64,000 bases of DNA from Calothrix sp. PCC 6303. GTDB lineage: Bacteria > Cyanobacteriota > Cyanobacteriia > Cyanobacteriales > Nostocaceae. Positions within the stretch are counted from its first letter, which is position 1; the number at the start of each line of letters is the position of its first letter. The notes under the pieces were generated by a model. The model searched no databases, had not been told where the DNA came from, and worked only from the letters and a program-made list of their open reading frames with translations. Location of the stretch: the NCBI RefSeq assembly GCF_000317435.1, contig NC_019751.1, positions 4,588,001 to 4,652,000 of the forward strand, in the 5' to 3' direction. Both the position numbers and the translations under genes were made by a program. Positions 19,715 to 29,450 of this stretch are shown in pieces.

Positions 19715-22066
19715 ATGACAACAACTATCGACTTCCTCAGTCACCTCAACCCCTGTCAACGCCGCGCTGTTGAACATTATTGTGGTCCTTTGCTTGTTGT
19801 TGCTGGTGCTGGTTCCGGCAAAACAAGGGCATTGACTTATCGGATTGCTAATTTAATTTTGCAACATCGTGTCGATCCAGAAAACATTTTGGCGGTGACT
19901 TTTACAAATAAAGCTGCCAGGGAAATGAAGGAACGGATTCAGAAGCTGTTTGCTGAACAGATGGCAATGCGGGAGTTTGGGGAGAAATTTGACCTGTTGC
20001 CAGAGTACGATCAAGTTAAACTGCGATCGCGTGTTTACAGAACTGTGATTAAAGATATGTGGTGTGGTACTTTCCACAGTCTGTTTTCACGGATTTTACG
20101 GATGGATATTGAGAAATATCAAGATGAAAATGGGCGAAAATGGCAGAAGAATTTTTCAATTTTTGATGATTCTGATGCCCAAAGTTTAGTTAAGGAAATA
20201 GTTACTAAACAACTGAATTTGGATGATAAGAAGTTTGATCCGCGTTCGGTAAGGTATGCAATTGGTAATGCCAAGAATAAAGGACTTTCACCTAAGGAAT
20301 TTGAATTAGATCAGCCTAATTACCGGGGTCGGGTAATTTCTCAAGTTTATAGTGCTTATCAAGATAAGTTAGCTGAAAATAATGCTCTTGATTTTGATGA
20401 TTTAATTCTAGTTCCAACTCGATTATTTCAACAAAATTCCCAACTTTTAAATTATTGGCATGGCAAATTTCGCCATATATTAGTTGATGAATATCAAGAT
20501 ACAAATAAAACTCAATATGAATTAATTCGTCTACTTTCCACTAATAATCAATCTAAAAATGATTGGAATTGGAATAATCGTTCGACTTTCGTCGTGGGGG
20601 ACGCAGATCAGTCTATATATAGCTTTCGCCAAGCTGATTTCACTATTTTACTAGGCTTTCAAGATGACTTTGGTGATGGTTTAGCAGATGATGATACTAG
20701 CACAATGGTGAAGTTAGAAGAGAACTATCGCTCTTGTGAAAATATTTTAGAAGCTGCAAATCATCTGATTGAAAATAATACTCAACGGATTGATAAAGTC
20801 CTCAAACCTACCAGGGGAGCCGGAGAGCAAATTTATTTATTTAAAGCTGATGATGAGGTGGTAGAAGCCGACTTTGTAATTAATCAAATTCGACGGATGG
20901 AAACAGAACACCCGAATTTAAATTGGGGTAGCTTCTCAATTTTATATCGGACAAATGCCCAATCCCGTCCATTTGAAGATTTACTGGTTAAATATCAAAT
21001 TCCCTATACTGTAGTTGGCGGATTTAGATTTTACGATCGTAAAGAAATCAAAGATATTTTAGCTTATCTCAAAGCCATCCAAAACCCTGCCGACTCTGTA
21101 AATTTACTGCGGATTATTAATACACCTCGACGGGGAATCGGCAAATCAACCACCGATAATTTAACCCGTGCAGCTCAAGAATTGGGAACTAATTTGTGGG
21201 AAATACTGAGTGATGAGACATCAGTTGCGACATTAGCGGGACGTGCGGCAAAATCAATTAATAGTTTTGCCGGAATCATTAAGAAATGGCAAACCCAGAT
21301 AGAAACCCTTCCAGTTGCCGAATTGGTTCAGGGAGTAATTGAAGATTCTGGCTATGTCCAGGATTTGCATACTCAGGGAACTGATGAAGCTTCAGATAGA
21401 ATCGAAAATATTCAAGCGCTTTACAATGCAGTTTTGGAATTCCAAGAGGAAAACGAAGGAGAGGAAAACGTTAACCTGCAATCATTCTTGGAAAAAACCT
21501 CCCTCAGTTCCGATTTAGATAACTTGAAGGAAGGAGAAAGTGCAGTATCTTTAATGACATTACATGCATCCAAAGGTTTGGAGTTTCCTGTAGTGTTCTT
21601 GGTGGGGTTAGAACAGGGACTATTTCCCAATTATCGCTCAATGCAAGATCCCGCATCCTTGGAAGAAGAACGGAGACTTTGTTATGTAGGTATAACCCGT
21701 GCTCAAGAAAGATTATTTATTAGCCATGCAAGGGAACGTCGGCTCTATGGTAGCAGAGAACCAGCCATGCGATCGCAGTTCCTGGATGAGTTGCCCACAG
21801 AGCTAATTGCTACCCCGGGTGGTAAGCGTCAAGGTTATACTAAGACCTCAACAGGTAGTACTAAACAAGCAAAAGCAAAACCTAGTAGTGAAGGTGAAAC
21901 ATTAACTTGGCAAGTTGGGGAACAAGTATTACATCGCTCCTTTGGTATAGGTGAAATTACCCATGTATTCGACTCTGGCAGTAAAACTTCTGTTGCGGTG
22001 AAGTTTGCTGCATTAGGGACAAAAATTATTGATCCGAGAGTAGCGCAATTACAACGGGTGGAGTAG
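19715..22066 (+). CDS. pcrA: ATP-dependent DNA helicase PcrA/UvrD
   Basis: 783 residues, a superfamily 1A 3'-5' helicase. Motifs seen in order: Q-motif LNPCQRRAVEH, Walker A AGAGSGKT (30-37), motif Ia TFTNKAAREMKER, motif II VDEYQDTN, motif III VGDADQSIYSFRQAD, motif IV ILYRTNAQSR, motif V TLHASKGLEFPVVFLVGLE and motif VI EERRLCYVGITRA. The C-terminal Tudor-like segment (GEQVLHRSFGIGEI...) binds RNA polymerase in PcrA. Roles are nucleotide-excision and mismatch repair and clearing of stalled polymerase. It begins 77 bp after the histidine kinase on the same strand, probably by chance. Confidence 0.96.
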   Translation: MTTTIDFLSHLNPCQRRAVEHYCGPLLVVAGAGSGKTRALTYRIANLILQHRVDPENILAVTFTNKAAREMKERIQKLFAEQMAMREFGEKFDLLPEYDQVKLRSRVYRTVIKDMWCGTFHSLFSRILRMDIEKYQDENGRKWQKNFSIFDDSDAQSLVKEIVTKQLNLDDKKFDPRSVRYAIGNAKNKGLSPKEFELDQPNYRGRVISQVYSAYQDKLAENNALDFDDLILVPTRLFQQNSQLLNYWHGKFRHILVDEYQDTNKTQYELIRLLSTNNQSKNDWNWNNRSTFVVGDADQSIYSFRQADFTILLGFQDDFGDGLADDDTSTMVKLEENYRSCENILEAANHLIENNTQRIDKVLKPTRGAGEQIYLFKADDEVVEADFVINQIRRMETEHPNLNWGSFSILYRTNAQSRPFEDLLVKYQIPYTVVGGFRFYDRKEIKDILAYLKAIQNPADSVNLLRIINTPRRGIGKSTTDNLTRAAQELGTNLWEILSDETSVATLAGRAAKSINSFAGIIKKWQTQIETLPVAELVQGVIEDSGYVQDLHTQGTDEASDRIENIQALYNAVLEFQEENEGEENVNLQSFLEKTSLSSDLDNLKEGESAVSLMTLHASKGLEFPVVFLVGLEQGLFPNYRSMQDPASLEEERRLCYVGITRAQERLFISHARERRLYGSREPAMRSQFLDELPTELIATPGGKRQGYTKTSTGSTKQAKAKPSSEGETLTWQVGEQVLHRSFGIGEITHVFDSGSKTSVAVKFAALGTKIIDPRVAQLQRVE

Positions 22067-22152
22067 CTTAACTGGCAAGCGTTTCCAGCCAAACCTGAAA
22101 ATCTAATAACGCTAATGCAGGGAATCAAGATAAAATTTTAAGTTTAGTTAAC

Positions 22153-23211
22153 TTAGCTTGCATTATGACTTGGTTGCTTAATCGGAATTTGAATCGTAAA
22201 TTCTGTTCCTTTACCAATAGATGACGAACAATTGAACTTACCACCGTGTTTTTCACAAATAATTTGATAGCTAATTGATAAACCCATTCCAGTACCTTTT
22301 CCGACTGGTTTTGTGGTAAAAAACGGGTTAAATATTTGTGATTGAATTGACTCAGGGATACCATTTCCATTATCTGCGATCGCTATTTCGATCCAATGGC
22401 TATTTACTACTGATGTAATAATTTTAATTTGGGCAAAATTCTGTTGAAAATCTACTTCTTCTAGTGCATCAATAGCATTTGCCAAGAGATTCATAAAAAC
22501 TTGATTTAATTGCCCTGGATAACATTCGACATCTGGCAGTATTGCATAGTCTCTGACAACGAAAATTTCGAGACGTGTTGAGGTGGCTTTTAAGCGATGC
22601 TGCAAAATTAGTAATGTATTGTCAATTCCTTGATGGATATCAACGGCTTTGAATTCAGCTTCATCAAGACGGGAAAAATTACGTAACGACAAAACTATTT
22701 CTCGAATACGATTGGTTCCTAAATTCATCGAGTTTAGTATTTTTGTTACATCTTCTTGCAGAAATTCTATCTCAATTTCATTTTGAAGCTTTTCAATTTC
22801 CTTTGGTGCATTGGGAAAAAAACATCGATAAAGCTGAATTAATCGCAGCATATCTTGGTTATAACTTTCTAAATAACCAAGATTTCCATAAATAAAATTA
22901 ACGGGATTATTTATTTCATGAGCTACACCAGCAACCATTTGCCCCAAAGCCGACATTTTTTCACTTTGAAGCATTTGTGACTGCATGTTGTGCAAATTTT
23001 GTAAGGTAATTTCTAATTCTTCGCTTCTGCTTGCTAGTGCTGACTGCGAATCCTGCAATTCACTAATTACTTGCTTGAGTAAAAATTCCTTAGCTGCAAT
23101 ATCGGTTTCTAGTTGTTTACGATCGCGTTGACAGCGAGCTATTTGTTTTTCTAAGATACGATTTGCTTTTTCTAGTTCCTTAACTCGCTCAGAATCATTT
23201 CCACTATTCAT
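22153..23211 (-). CDS. Soluble sensor histidine kinase paired with FIST protein
   Basis: 352 residues without membrane helix. A coiled coil (about 5-90) leads into HisKA with VAGVAHEINNPVNFIYGN (His98), and an ATPase domain with MNLLANAIDAL, IADNGNGIPE and GKGTGMGLSIS. This is the HWE-like 'HEINNP' class common in Nostocales. It has no sensor domain of its own. The start is 7 bp after the stop of the FIST gene, indicating translational coupling: the FIST protein is the likely sensory module. The catalytic part resembles that of the 1958-residue kinase at 41.6-47.5 kb. The response regulator is not in the window. Confidence 0.9.
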   Translation of the reverse strand: MNSGNDSERVKELEKANRILEKQIARCQRDRKQLETDIAAKEFLLKQVISELQDSQSALASRSEELEITLQNLHNMQSQMLQSEKMSALGQMVAGVAHEINNPVNFIYGNLGYLESYNQDMLRLIQLYRCFFPNAPKEIEKLQNEIEIEFLQEDVTKILNSMNLGTNRIREIVLSLRNFSRLDEAEFKAVDIHQGIDNTLLILQHRLKATSTRLEIFVVRDYAILPDVECYPGQLNQVFMNLLANAIDALEEVDFQQNFAQIKIITSVVNSHWIEIAIADNGNGIPESIQSQIFNPFFTTKPVGKGTGMGLSISYQIICEKHGGKFNCSSSIGKGTEFTIQIPIKQPSHNAS

Positions 23212-23218
23212 AAATAAA

Positions 23219-24376
23219 TTAGTTTGTTCCGATTAGCAGTGTCACAAATGTTTTATTATGAAATTGGGTTTGTCCTTTACTAGTTAAAGGGGCAATTTCA
23301 CCATAGGCATAGAATCCACAGCAAGGTAATACTTGGGGTAAATGCTTTTTCAGAAGTTGATACTCCTCGCTAGTTAATGTTCCCAAAATTCGCCGACGAG
23401 CTGCACAGGAAACTAAGAAAGCTGCTGTTATATTTTTGCCAGGAAAATTAGTTAAAGCTTCTTTGAGGGATGTCTCGGAGGCTTGTAAAATATTTTCACG
23501 GGATGCATCAGTAATCTGAACCATTGCTCCCTCTGGAATAGCTGAGAAGAAAGTTACGCTTCCAGACTCATTATCATATCCATTCGGCGCTCGCATGTAG
23601 AAGCGGTCGCTATCTTCAAAAACTGCTAATGCATGAATTGCATAGTTGGCGGCAAACTTTTCTGCACCCAGATAATACTGATAAAAATCGAGAGCGCGTT
23701 GTCCATCAATTTCGTAAACCACATTTCCATCAACTTTAGTGACACAACTAGGTTTACCAATAGGAGTCCAACCGCTAGCAACTCCAAAGGAAAATTGTAA
23801 ATTGCCAGAAAACAATAGTATTGGGACTGCATCGCTGAGAACTTGATTTTGAAAAAACTGGTATGTTTGAGAAAACGTATAGTCATCAGCTGTCATTCCC
23901 CCAATAATAGGGACTTCCTCTCCCAAACTCTGCTTTAATCCTTCCAAAATCAAAACCCCGTTATTACTTAAGCTATCTGGGAAAGTTAGACATAATTGAG
24001 GTGGGGCTGAAATCTTCGCTTTTGCCATCTCAATGGCTTGTTTTGTAATCGATATGGGATTTTTTGATACTCCTTTTCCCAATCCAGCTTTAATTTCTAC
24101 TTCATCGGAAGCAAAGACCATTAAAGTTAAGGAATCTTGTTGAAACCCCATGGATGAAGAAATTTCTCCATTCGTGGTGCCACCAATCAATTCAATCCCA
24201 GGGAAAGCATCTTGAATTTGGCTTAAAATTAGGGCGTGGTCAAAATCGATTGCCGCAAATAAAATACCCGCTTGGGGCAATTCTCCCTCTAGAGTTAGTT
24301 TGCATTGTTTAATCACTTCGGCAATTGCGGATGCTGAATCAGGATCAATACTATGACCAGTAGCAACTTTAAACAT
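23219..24376 (-). CDS. FIST N- and C-domain sensory protein
   Basis: 385 residues. FIST_N spans about 30-215 (GILFAAIDFDHALILSQIQDAFPG, LIGGTTNGEISS, PIIGGMTADDY) and FIST_C about 225-365 (AALDFYQYYLG-like RALDFYQYYLGAEKF, GAMVQITDASRENIL, GFYAYGEIAP). FIST domains are proposed small-ligand sensors, possibly for amino acids, and often occur with kinases or chemoreceptors. No signal peptide or membrane helix is seen. It is the first gene of a two-gene operon with a histidine kinase lacking a sensor, so the two proteins probably form a split two-component sensor. Confidence 0.92.
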   Translation of the reverse strand: MFKVATGHSIDPDSASAIAEVIKQCKLTLEGELPQAGILFAAIDFDHALILSQIQDAFPGIELIGGTTNGEISSSMGFQQDSLTLMVFASDEVEIKAGLGKGVSKNPISITKQAIEMAKAKISAPPQLCLTFPDSLSNNGVLILEGLKQSLGEEVPIIGGMTADDYTFSQTYQFFQNQVLSDAVPILLFSGNLQFSFGVASGWTPIGKPSCVTKVDGNVVYEIDGQRALDFYQYYLGAEKFAANYAIHALAVFEDSDRFYMRAPNGYDNESGSVTFFSAIPEGAMVQITDASRENILQASETSLKEALTNFPGKNITAAFLVSCAARRRILGTLTSEEYQLLKKHLPQVLPCCGFYAYGEIAPLTSKGQTQFHNKTFVTLLIGTN

Positions 24377-24498
24377 TAGTTTTTCCTATCAACCTGAAAA
24401 TATGACGTTGTGTGCTAGGTGATTTGGGTTAATAAATCTACCGTTTGAGTTGGTTTCGGCTATGACTTCTAAGCGAAGTCGAATGACGCTCAACCTGG

Positions 24499-24618
24499 GT
24501 ATATTCCAATACAATTCAGATAGAACCAGAAATCTTGTAGAGACATAGCACTGCTACCTCTCTACAGCAGACAAAAATATTGTGATTAGAACGTTAACTG
24601 AATCGTATTGGGGTATAT
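24499..24618. repeat. Inverted-repeat element with internal palindrome upstream of the FIST operon
   Basis: The outer arms GTATATTCCAATACAATTC (from 24499) and GAATCGTATTGGGGTATAT (to 24618) pair with about three mismatches. Inside, 24536-24566 is a palindrome (TGTAGAGACATAGCA...). The palindrome is a variant of that at 61359-61387 and of a shorter one at 26431-26452. The rest of the 24.38-24.91 kb gap must contain the divergent promoters of the FIST operon and the transporter, but no site is recognisable. Confidence 0.6.
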
Positions 24619-24910
24619 TCTTTGTTGGAAATCGCCTAATTGAAGTCAAAAGTTAAATCAGACATAGCCTAAAATCACATATTTATTATTCCCAAGAGTT
24701 ATTCGCCAAAAACTAGAGACGTAAAATTACTTTCCAGGAACGTCCCAAGTTAAGAAATAGACTGCTTGCAAGCCCAGAATTTATACCAGATGAAGCGAGT
24801 TGCGTTAAGTTTCCCTCTGGCTTTGTCATCACATCCTCTCATCTATCTACAGCAATTGCGAAAAACTCGATAAGATATAAAAGTAGATAAATCTTAAAGA
24901 TTATTCATCA

Positions 24911-26356
24911 ATGCTGGTTTCCTCCTCTGGTTTCTCCAAGGTCAAAGAGTTGGTAAAGGAAAAAATTCTCTTTGGCAATGAGCCAAGTGCTGAATTGATC
25001 GCCATTCTGACTGTTTACTTTGTCCAAGGTATCTTGGGGTTGGCGCGTTTAGCCGTCAGCTTCTTTCTCAAAGACGAACTGCGGCTAAGTCCGGCGCAAG
25101 TTTCAGCACTTTTGGGAATTGTGGCTTTACCGTGGATTATTAAGCCCTTGTTTGGTTTTATTTCCGATGGTTTACCGATTTTTGGCTATCGTCGCCGCCC
25201 CTATTTGATTTTGTCGGGTTTGTTGGGGACAATTTCCTGGATATGTCTGGCGACTGTCGTTCATAGTCCCGTGTCTGCCACAATAGCGATCGCGCTTGGT
25301 TCTCTTTCGGTTGCTGTGGCGGATGTGATTGTCGATTCCCTGGTGGTAGAACGTGCCAGGGGTGAGTCTCAAGCAGATGCTGGTTCCCTCCAATCCTTGT
25401 GTTGGGGTGCTTCGGCAGTTGGGGGATTAATCACAGCTTACTTTAGTGGAATGCTGTTGCAGTATTTTAGCGATCGCACTATCTTTTTAATCACTGCTAC
25501 GTTTCCGTTAATTGTTTCTGGTGTTGCTTGGTTGATTGCCGAAACACCGATCAACAAAGATCAAACTCAATCGGAAAACACAGCGATAGATATTAAGCAA
25601 CAAATTAAACAGTTACGCCAAGCTATTACGCAAAAATCCATCTGGCTTCCAACTGCATTTGTATTTATTTGGCAAGCTACACCTACCGCAGATTCTGCGT
25701 TTTTCTTCTTTACCACCAATGAACTCCACTTTGAACCGGAGTTTTTAGGGCGTGTGCGTTTGGTAACTAGTTTAGCTTCCTTGGTCGGTATTTGGATTTT
25801 CCAAAGATTCCTCAAAACCGTCTCTTTCCGCGTCATCTTCGGCTGGAGTATCTTACTTTCTTCAGCTTTAGGAATGACAATGTTACTCCTAGTTACCCAT
25901 ACCAACCGAAGCTTAGGTATAGATGATCACTGGTTTAGCTTAGGTGACAGCTTAGTACTTACCGTCATGGGACAAATAGCCTACATGCCTGTGTTGGTAT
26001 TGGCTGCTAGGTTATGTCCTCCCGGTGTCGAAGCAACCTTTTTTGCCCTCCTCATGTCGGTTTCTAACTTAGCTAGTTTAGTTTCCTATGAACTAGGTGC
26101 AGGTTTAATGCATTGGATGGGAATCAATGAAAGTAACTTTGATAACCTAGCTGTACTAGTAATAATTACTAACCTCAGTACACTTTTGCCCTTACCCTTT
26201 TTGAATTGGCTTCCTGGTAGCGACATCGAAGAAAATCCAGCTAACCTCCCCCCAGCTGCTGTTCATTGCCACGAACAATCATTAATACCGGAATTTGTCC
26301 CAGAATTAATTCTGCGTCAACCCAAACCGAGGAAGAAGGAAGAAGGGGGATTTTGA
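24911..26356 (+). CDS. Folate/biopterin-type MFS transporter (BT1 family)
   Basis: 481 residues with about 12 hydrophobic helices. Family hallmarks: ILTVYFVQGILGLARLAVSF, LSPAQVSALLGI, PWIIKPLFGFISDGLPIFGYRRRPYL, and VADVIVDSLVVERARGESQADAGSLQSLCW in helix 5. Known members in Synechocystis and plant plastids carry folates; substrates of this copy are not proven. It sits in the cytoplasmic membrane. The C-terminus is a short charged tail (RQPKPRKKEEGGF). It is followed by a carotenoid oxygenase gene 128 bp downstream on the same strand, with a palindrome between, so cotranscription is uncertain. Confidence 0.88.
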   Translation: MLVSSSGFSKVKELVKEKILFGNEPSAELIAILTVYFVQGILGLARLAVSFFLKDELRLSPAQVSALLGIVALPWIIKPLFGFISDGLPIFGYRRRPYLILSGLLGTISWICLATVVHSPVSATIAIALGSLSVAVADVIVDSLVVERARGESQADAGSLQSLCWGASAVGGLITAYFSGMLLQYFSDRTIFLITATFPLIVSGVAWLIAETPINKDQTQSENTAIDIKQQIKQLRQAITQKSIWLPTAFVFIWQATPTADSAFFFFTTNELHFEPEFLGRVRLVTSLASLVGIWIFQRFLKTVSFRVIFGWSILLSSALGMTMLLLVTHTNRSLGIDDHWFSLGDSLVLTVMGQIAYMPVLVLAARLCPPGVEATFFALLMSVSNLASLVSYELGAGLMHWMGINESNFDNLAVLVIITNLSTLLPLPFLNWLPGSDIEENPANLPPAAVHCHEQSLIPEFVPELILRQPKPRKKEEGGF

Positions 26357-26430
26357 GATGAGTTTTTAAACCCCCGAAGTTCGTTAATCAATAAAAATAG
26401 TGAATTTCAGGTAAATTCAGTAACCCTGTA

Positions 26431-26452
26431 GAGACGAGACACGTCACGTCTC
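26431..26452. repeat. Short palindromic repeat (GAGACG/CGTCTC)
   Basis: The arms GAGACG and CGTCTC frame a 10-nt centre. The sequence belongs to the GTAGAGACG...CGTCTCTAC palindromes also present near 24536 and 61359. It could act as a weak transcript end after the transporter gene. Confidence 0.5.
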
Positions 26453-26484
26453 TCTTTGTATTTAGGAATATTTCAAATTAAAAC

Positions 26485-27963
26485 ATGCAAGCATATCAAG
26501 CATCTTCTACCACCGAAAAATCCTACAGCCTTGAAAGTTGGCAAGGTGGATATAAATCTTTAAAGCAAGAATATGATTACTGGATCGAAGATATTGAAGG
26601 TGAAATTCCTCCAGATTTATCAGGAACATTATTTAGAAATGGTCCCGGTTTATTAGATATCAATGAACAGCAAATCCATCATCCTTTTGATGGTGATGGG
26701 ATGATTAGTAAGATTACATTTACAGATGGACGCGCCCATTTCCGTAATCGTTTTGTCCAAACCGAAGCCTATATCAAAGAGCAGAAAGCCGGGAAAATCC
26801 TTTATAGGGGCGTATTCGGTACCCAGAAGCCAGGTGGGATGCTGACGAATATCTTTAATTTTAAATTAAAAAATATTGCCAATACTAATGTTATTTACTG
26901 GGGTGGAAAACTCTTAGCCTTGTGGGAAGGTGCGGAACCCCATATTTTGGATCCTATAACCTTAGAAACATTAGGAAAAGAGTACTTTAATAATGTTCTA
27001 TCTGAAGGTGAAGCATTCAGCGCACATCCTCATTTTGACCCCAGTTGTGCAATGGATGGGGGAAATCCTTGCATGGTGAATTTCTCAATTACACCAGGAC
27101 TTTCCACCACAATTAAAGTATTTGAATTGGATTTATCTGGTAAAGTAATTCGCAAACACGCTCATTTTGTCCCAGGATTTTGCTTTATCCATGATTTTGT
27201 AATTACCGAGAATTATTGTGTCTTTTTCCAAAATCCGGTTAAATTTAATCCTATTCCCTTTGCTTTAGGAATGCGTGGTGCAGGGGAATGTATTAAGTTT
27301 GATCCAAATCAACCGACTCGTGCCATAGTTATTCCTCGAAATCCCAAAAATCAAGAAATTAAGATTTTAGAAATGCAATCAGGCTTTGTATTTCACCATG
27401 CTAATGCTTTTGAAAAAGCTGGTGAAATCGTCATTGACTCGATTTGCTATGCAAATTTACCCGAAGTAGAACCTGGAAGCGATTTCCGTCAAACTGACTT
27501 TGATGCACTTTCACCGGGACAACTATGGCGTTTTCATCTCAACTTGGAACAGCAAACCGTACAAGGGAAATTACTTGAAGCTAGATCTTGCGAATTTCCC
27601 AGTTTACACCCTGAACTCGTCACGCGATCGCATCGCTATCTCTACCTAGGTGCAGCACACTCAGAAACTGGTAATGCACCATTACAAGCTTTTATCAAAG
27701 TAGATGTAGAAACCGGAGAAAAACTACTTTGGAGTGCAGCACCTCAAGGATTTACTGGGGAACCCATATTTGTCCCACGTCCAAATGCAACGAATGAAGA
27801 CGATGGTTGGGTACTGGGATTAGTATACGATTCACAACATCACCGTTCGGATGTGGTAATTCTCGATGCCAAAAACTTAACCGTAATTGCTAAATTACAC
27901 CTCCAGCACCATATTCCCTATGGATTACACGGAAACTTTGTCAACCAGGTATTTTTAGGCTAG
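26485..27963 (+). CDS. Carotenoid cleavage oxygenase (RPE65 family)
   Basis: 492 residues, the usual length for a seven-bladed carotenoid oxygenase. The four iron-binding histidines are in conserved settings: SAHPHFDP (His181), GFCFIHDFVI (His236), SGFVFHHANAFE (around His304) and YGLHGNFV (His482). The second-shell motif GTLFRNGPG and HPFDGDGM near the N-terminus are typical. Such enzymes split double bonds of carotenoids or apocarotenals with O2, giving aldehydes such as retinal. I cannot tell whether this copy prefers intact carotenoids or apocarotenoids. A hairpin follows the gene (28061-28097). Confidence 0.93.
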   Translation: MQAYQASSTTEKSYSLESWQGGYKSLKQEYDYWIEDIEGEIPPDLSGTLFRNGPGLLDINEQQIHHPFDGDGMISKITFTDGRAHFRNRFVQTEAYIKEQKAGKILYRGVFGTQKPGGMLTNIFNFKLKNIANTNVIYWGGKLLALWEGAEPHILDPITLETLGKEYFNNVLSEGEAFSAHPHFDPSCAMDGGNPCMVNFSITPGLSTTIKVFELDLSGKVIRKHAHFVPGFCFIHDFVITENYCVFFQNPVKFNPIPFALGMRGAGECIKFDPNQPTRAIVIPRNPKNQEIKILEMQSGFVFHHANAFEKAGEIVIDSICYANLPEVEPGSDFRQTDFDALSPGQLWRFHLNLEQQTVQGKLLEARSCEFPSLHPELVTRSHRYLYLGAAHSETGNAPLQAFIKVDVETGEKLLWSAAPQGFTGEPIFVPRPNATNEDDGWVLGLVYDSQHHRSDVVILDAKNLTVIAKLHLQHHIPYGLHGNFVNQVFLG

Positions 27964-28060
27964 TAGATGAAGGCAGTAGGCAGTGGAGAAAAGCCCATTA
28001 CCACTGCTAAACCCTTACAGATTGTTTATGTGTTGCAACACTTTTTTGAATCAGAATATA

Positions 28061-28097
28061 ACAGGAGGCAAATCAACTTTAAGTTTCTTCCTCCTGT
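28061..28097. terminator. Possible bidirectional terminator between convergent genes
   Basis: ACAGGAGG (28061-28068) and CCTCCTGT (28090-28097) can pair. It lies between the ends of the carotenoid oxygenase gene and the convergent pentapeptide gene. There is no long T run, so the call is tentative. Confidence 0.45.
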
Positions 28098-28121
28098 CTT
28101 CTACCTAATTTAATTTTTCAC

Positions 28122-28730
28122 CTAATTTTTAACTTGCTGCGGGGGTTGCATAGATGAACCAGGTGCTTGGTCTGTAGCACAAACACTACCACTAGCACCA
28201 TCTAGTTTAAACTTATTACAATCCCGTTTGATATCTCGTTGCAATGACCATCCATAAGGTTTATCAGAAGTAACAACACTGCTTGGTGTTGTTGTCAAAC
28301 GGAAGTACGCACCTCGATAATTGGTCATTTGCTGTGTTGAACCCTTGAAGTTAGTTCCTTCTAGGTTCGTACCCATCAAGCTAGCAAAACTTAAATTGGC
28401 ATTTTCAAAGGAAGCTGCTTTGAGAGTTGCCCCAGTTAAAGATGCACCGTACAAATTAGCATTATTAAGTACAGCACCTTCCAGGTTTGCCCCAGTTAAA
28501 TCAGCACCTCGGAGATTAGCACCAGTAAAATTAACTCCTTTGAGGTTCGCATCACGCAAAATTACCCCACCTAAATTAGCCCCACTAAGGTTAACCCCAC
28601 TTAAATCACAGCGCGGACAGTTGCCAGTGGCTTTAAGTTGTTCTAAGTCTTGTTGATTTTCTGCTTGGGCTTGTCCAGCCAATCCAAAATAAAGCAGTGC
28701 CGCGACAGTTGTCAAAATCCTGAAGTTCAT
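28122..28730 (-). CDS. Exported pentapeptide-repeat protein
   Basis: 202 residues with a signal peptide (about 1-23, ending AGQAQA-EN). After a CPRCDLSG pair of cysteines, about 16 A(D/N)LxG-type pentapeptides follow (LSGANLGGVILRDANLKG and so on). These would build a right-handed quadrilateral beta-helix of four coils. The C-terminal 75 residues lack repeats but have two more cysteines (RDCNKF, SVCATD), suggesting disulphides in the periplasm or thylakoid lumen. Function is unknown; such proteins are abundant in cyanobacteria. Confidence 0.9.
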   Translation of the reverse strand: MNFRILTTVAALLYFGLAGQAQAENQQDLEQLKATGNCPRCDLSGVNLSGANLGGVILRDANLKGVNFTGANLRGADLTGANLEGAVLNNANLYGASLTGATLKAASFENANLSFASLMGTNLEGTNFKGSTQQMTNYRGAYFRLTTTPSSVVTSDKPYGWSLQRDIKRDCNKFKLDGASGSVCATDQAPGSSMQPPQQVKN

Positions 28731-29450
28731 TCGGTATTACCTATGTTTCTATTGCCATACTTACATATACGACCTTATACGGGAAGAAATAGGAATAAAG
28801 TACGGATGAAGAAGTTGCAAAAAACCCGTAAATTATCGTAAAATTAATTTATTGGTAGTTTGGGAACTTATAATTGTTACGCTAAGTCACTTCCAATTTA
28901 AAAAACCTTCATCTGGTGCGGGCTTCTAGCCTACACAAAATAGGCTAGAACCCTGTTCCACCAATGGATTGATTAGGGAATTATTTACTTGGAAATTCCT
29001 CAGTCTACTAAAGTCCATTGTTGATATCACTGATAGTTCGATGTGACGAAAGTGAAGAACTGATGAATACTATGTGAAAATACGATAAAATAAATCATCA
29101 GAAGCTGCCAAAAGCAACATAGCGTAGCTATGATGTAATCACTTAAGAGCTATACCGAAAATCATATAAGCCGATAACTATTAATCCCCTCAGTAAAGAA
29201 AAACTTGACTGGGGGGATAAATTTTGAGCATAAATACTGTAAAAGTCTCAGTAAATACCCAGATTTAGTGATAAATTCCCGTATAGTGTGATTAGGTCGC
29301 CATTAATTTTTATGTAACTGTCTAATTTAATCTGTAATTCATTTTACAATCAGAACACGCAGATTAACGACATATTTGCTTCGACAATACTTAGCAAAAT
29401 CCCATCAATAGACCTTCTGTAATCTCTCATCAAAGCCTAAAAAAACGCTT
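28731..29450. other. Divergent intergenic region with one strong hairpin
   Basis: About 720 bp between the pentapeptide gene and the TpsA-like gene. A perfect 10-bp stem TTCTAGCCTA/TAGGCTAGAA with a 7-nt loop lies at 28924-28950. The rest is AT-rich, without a supported ORF or recognised site, and must hold both promoters. Confidence 0.5.

Noticed and set aside
28321-28656. 111-codon open frame on the plus strand
   Set aside because: It is the shadow of the pentapeptide-repeat gene; regular repeats create long antisense frames.
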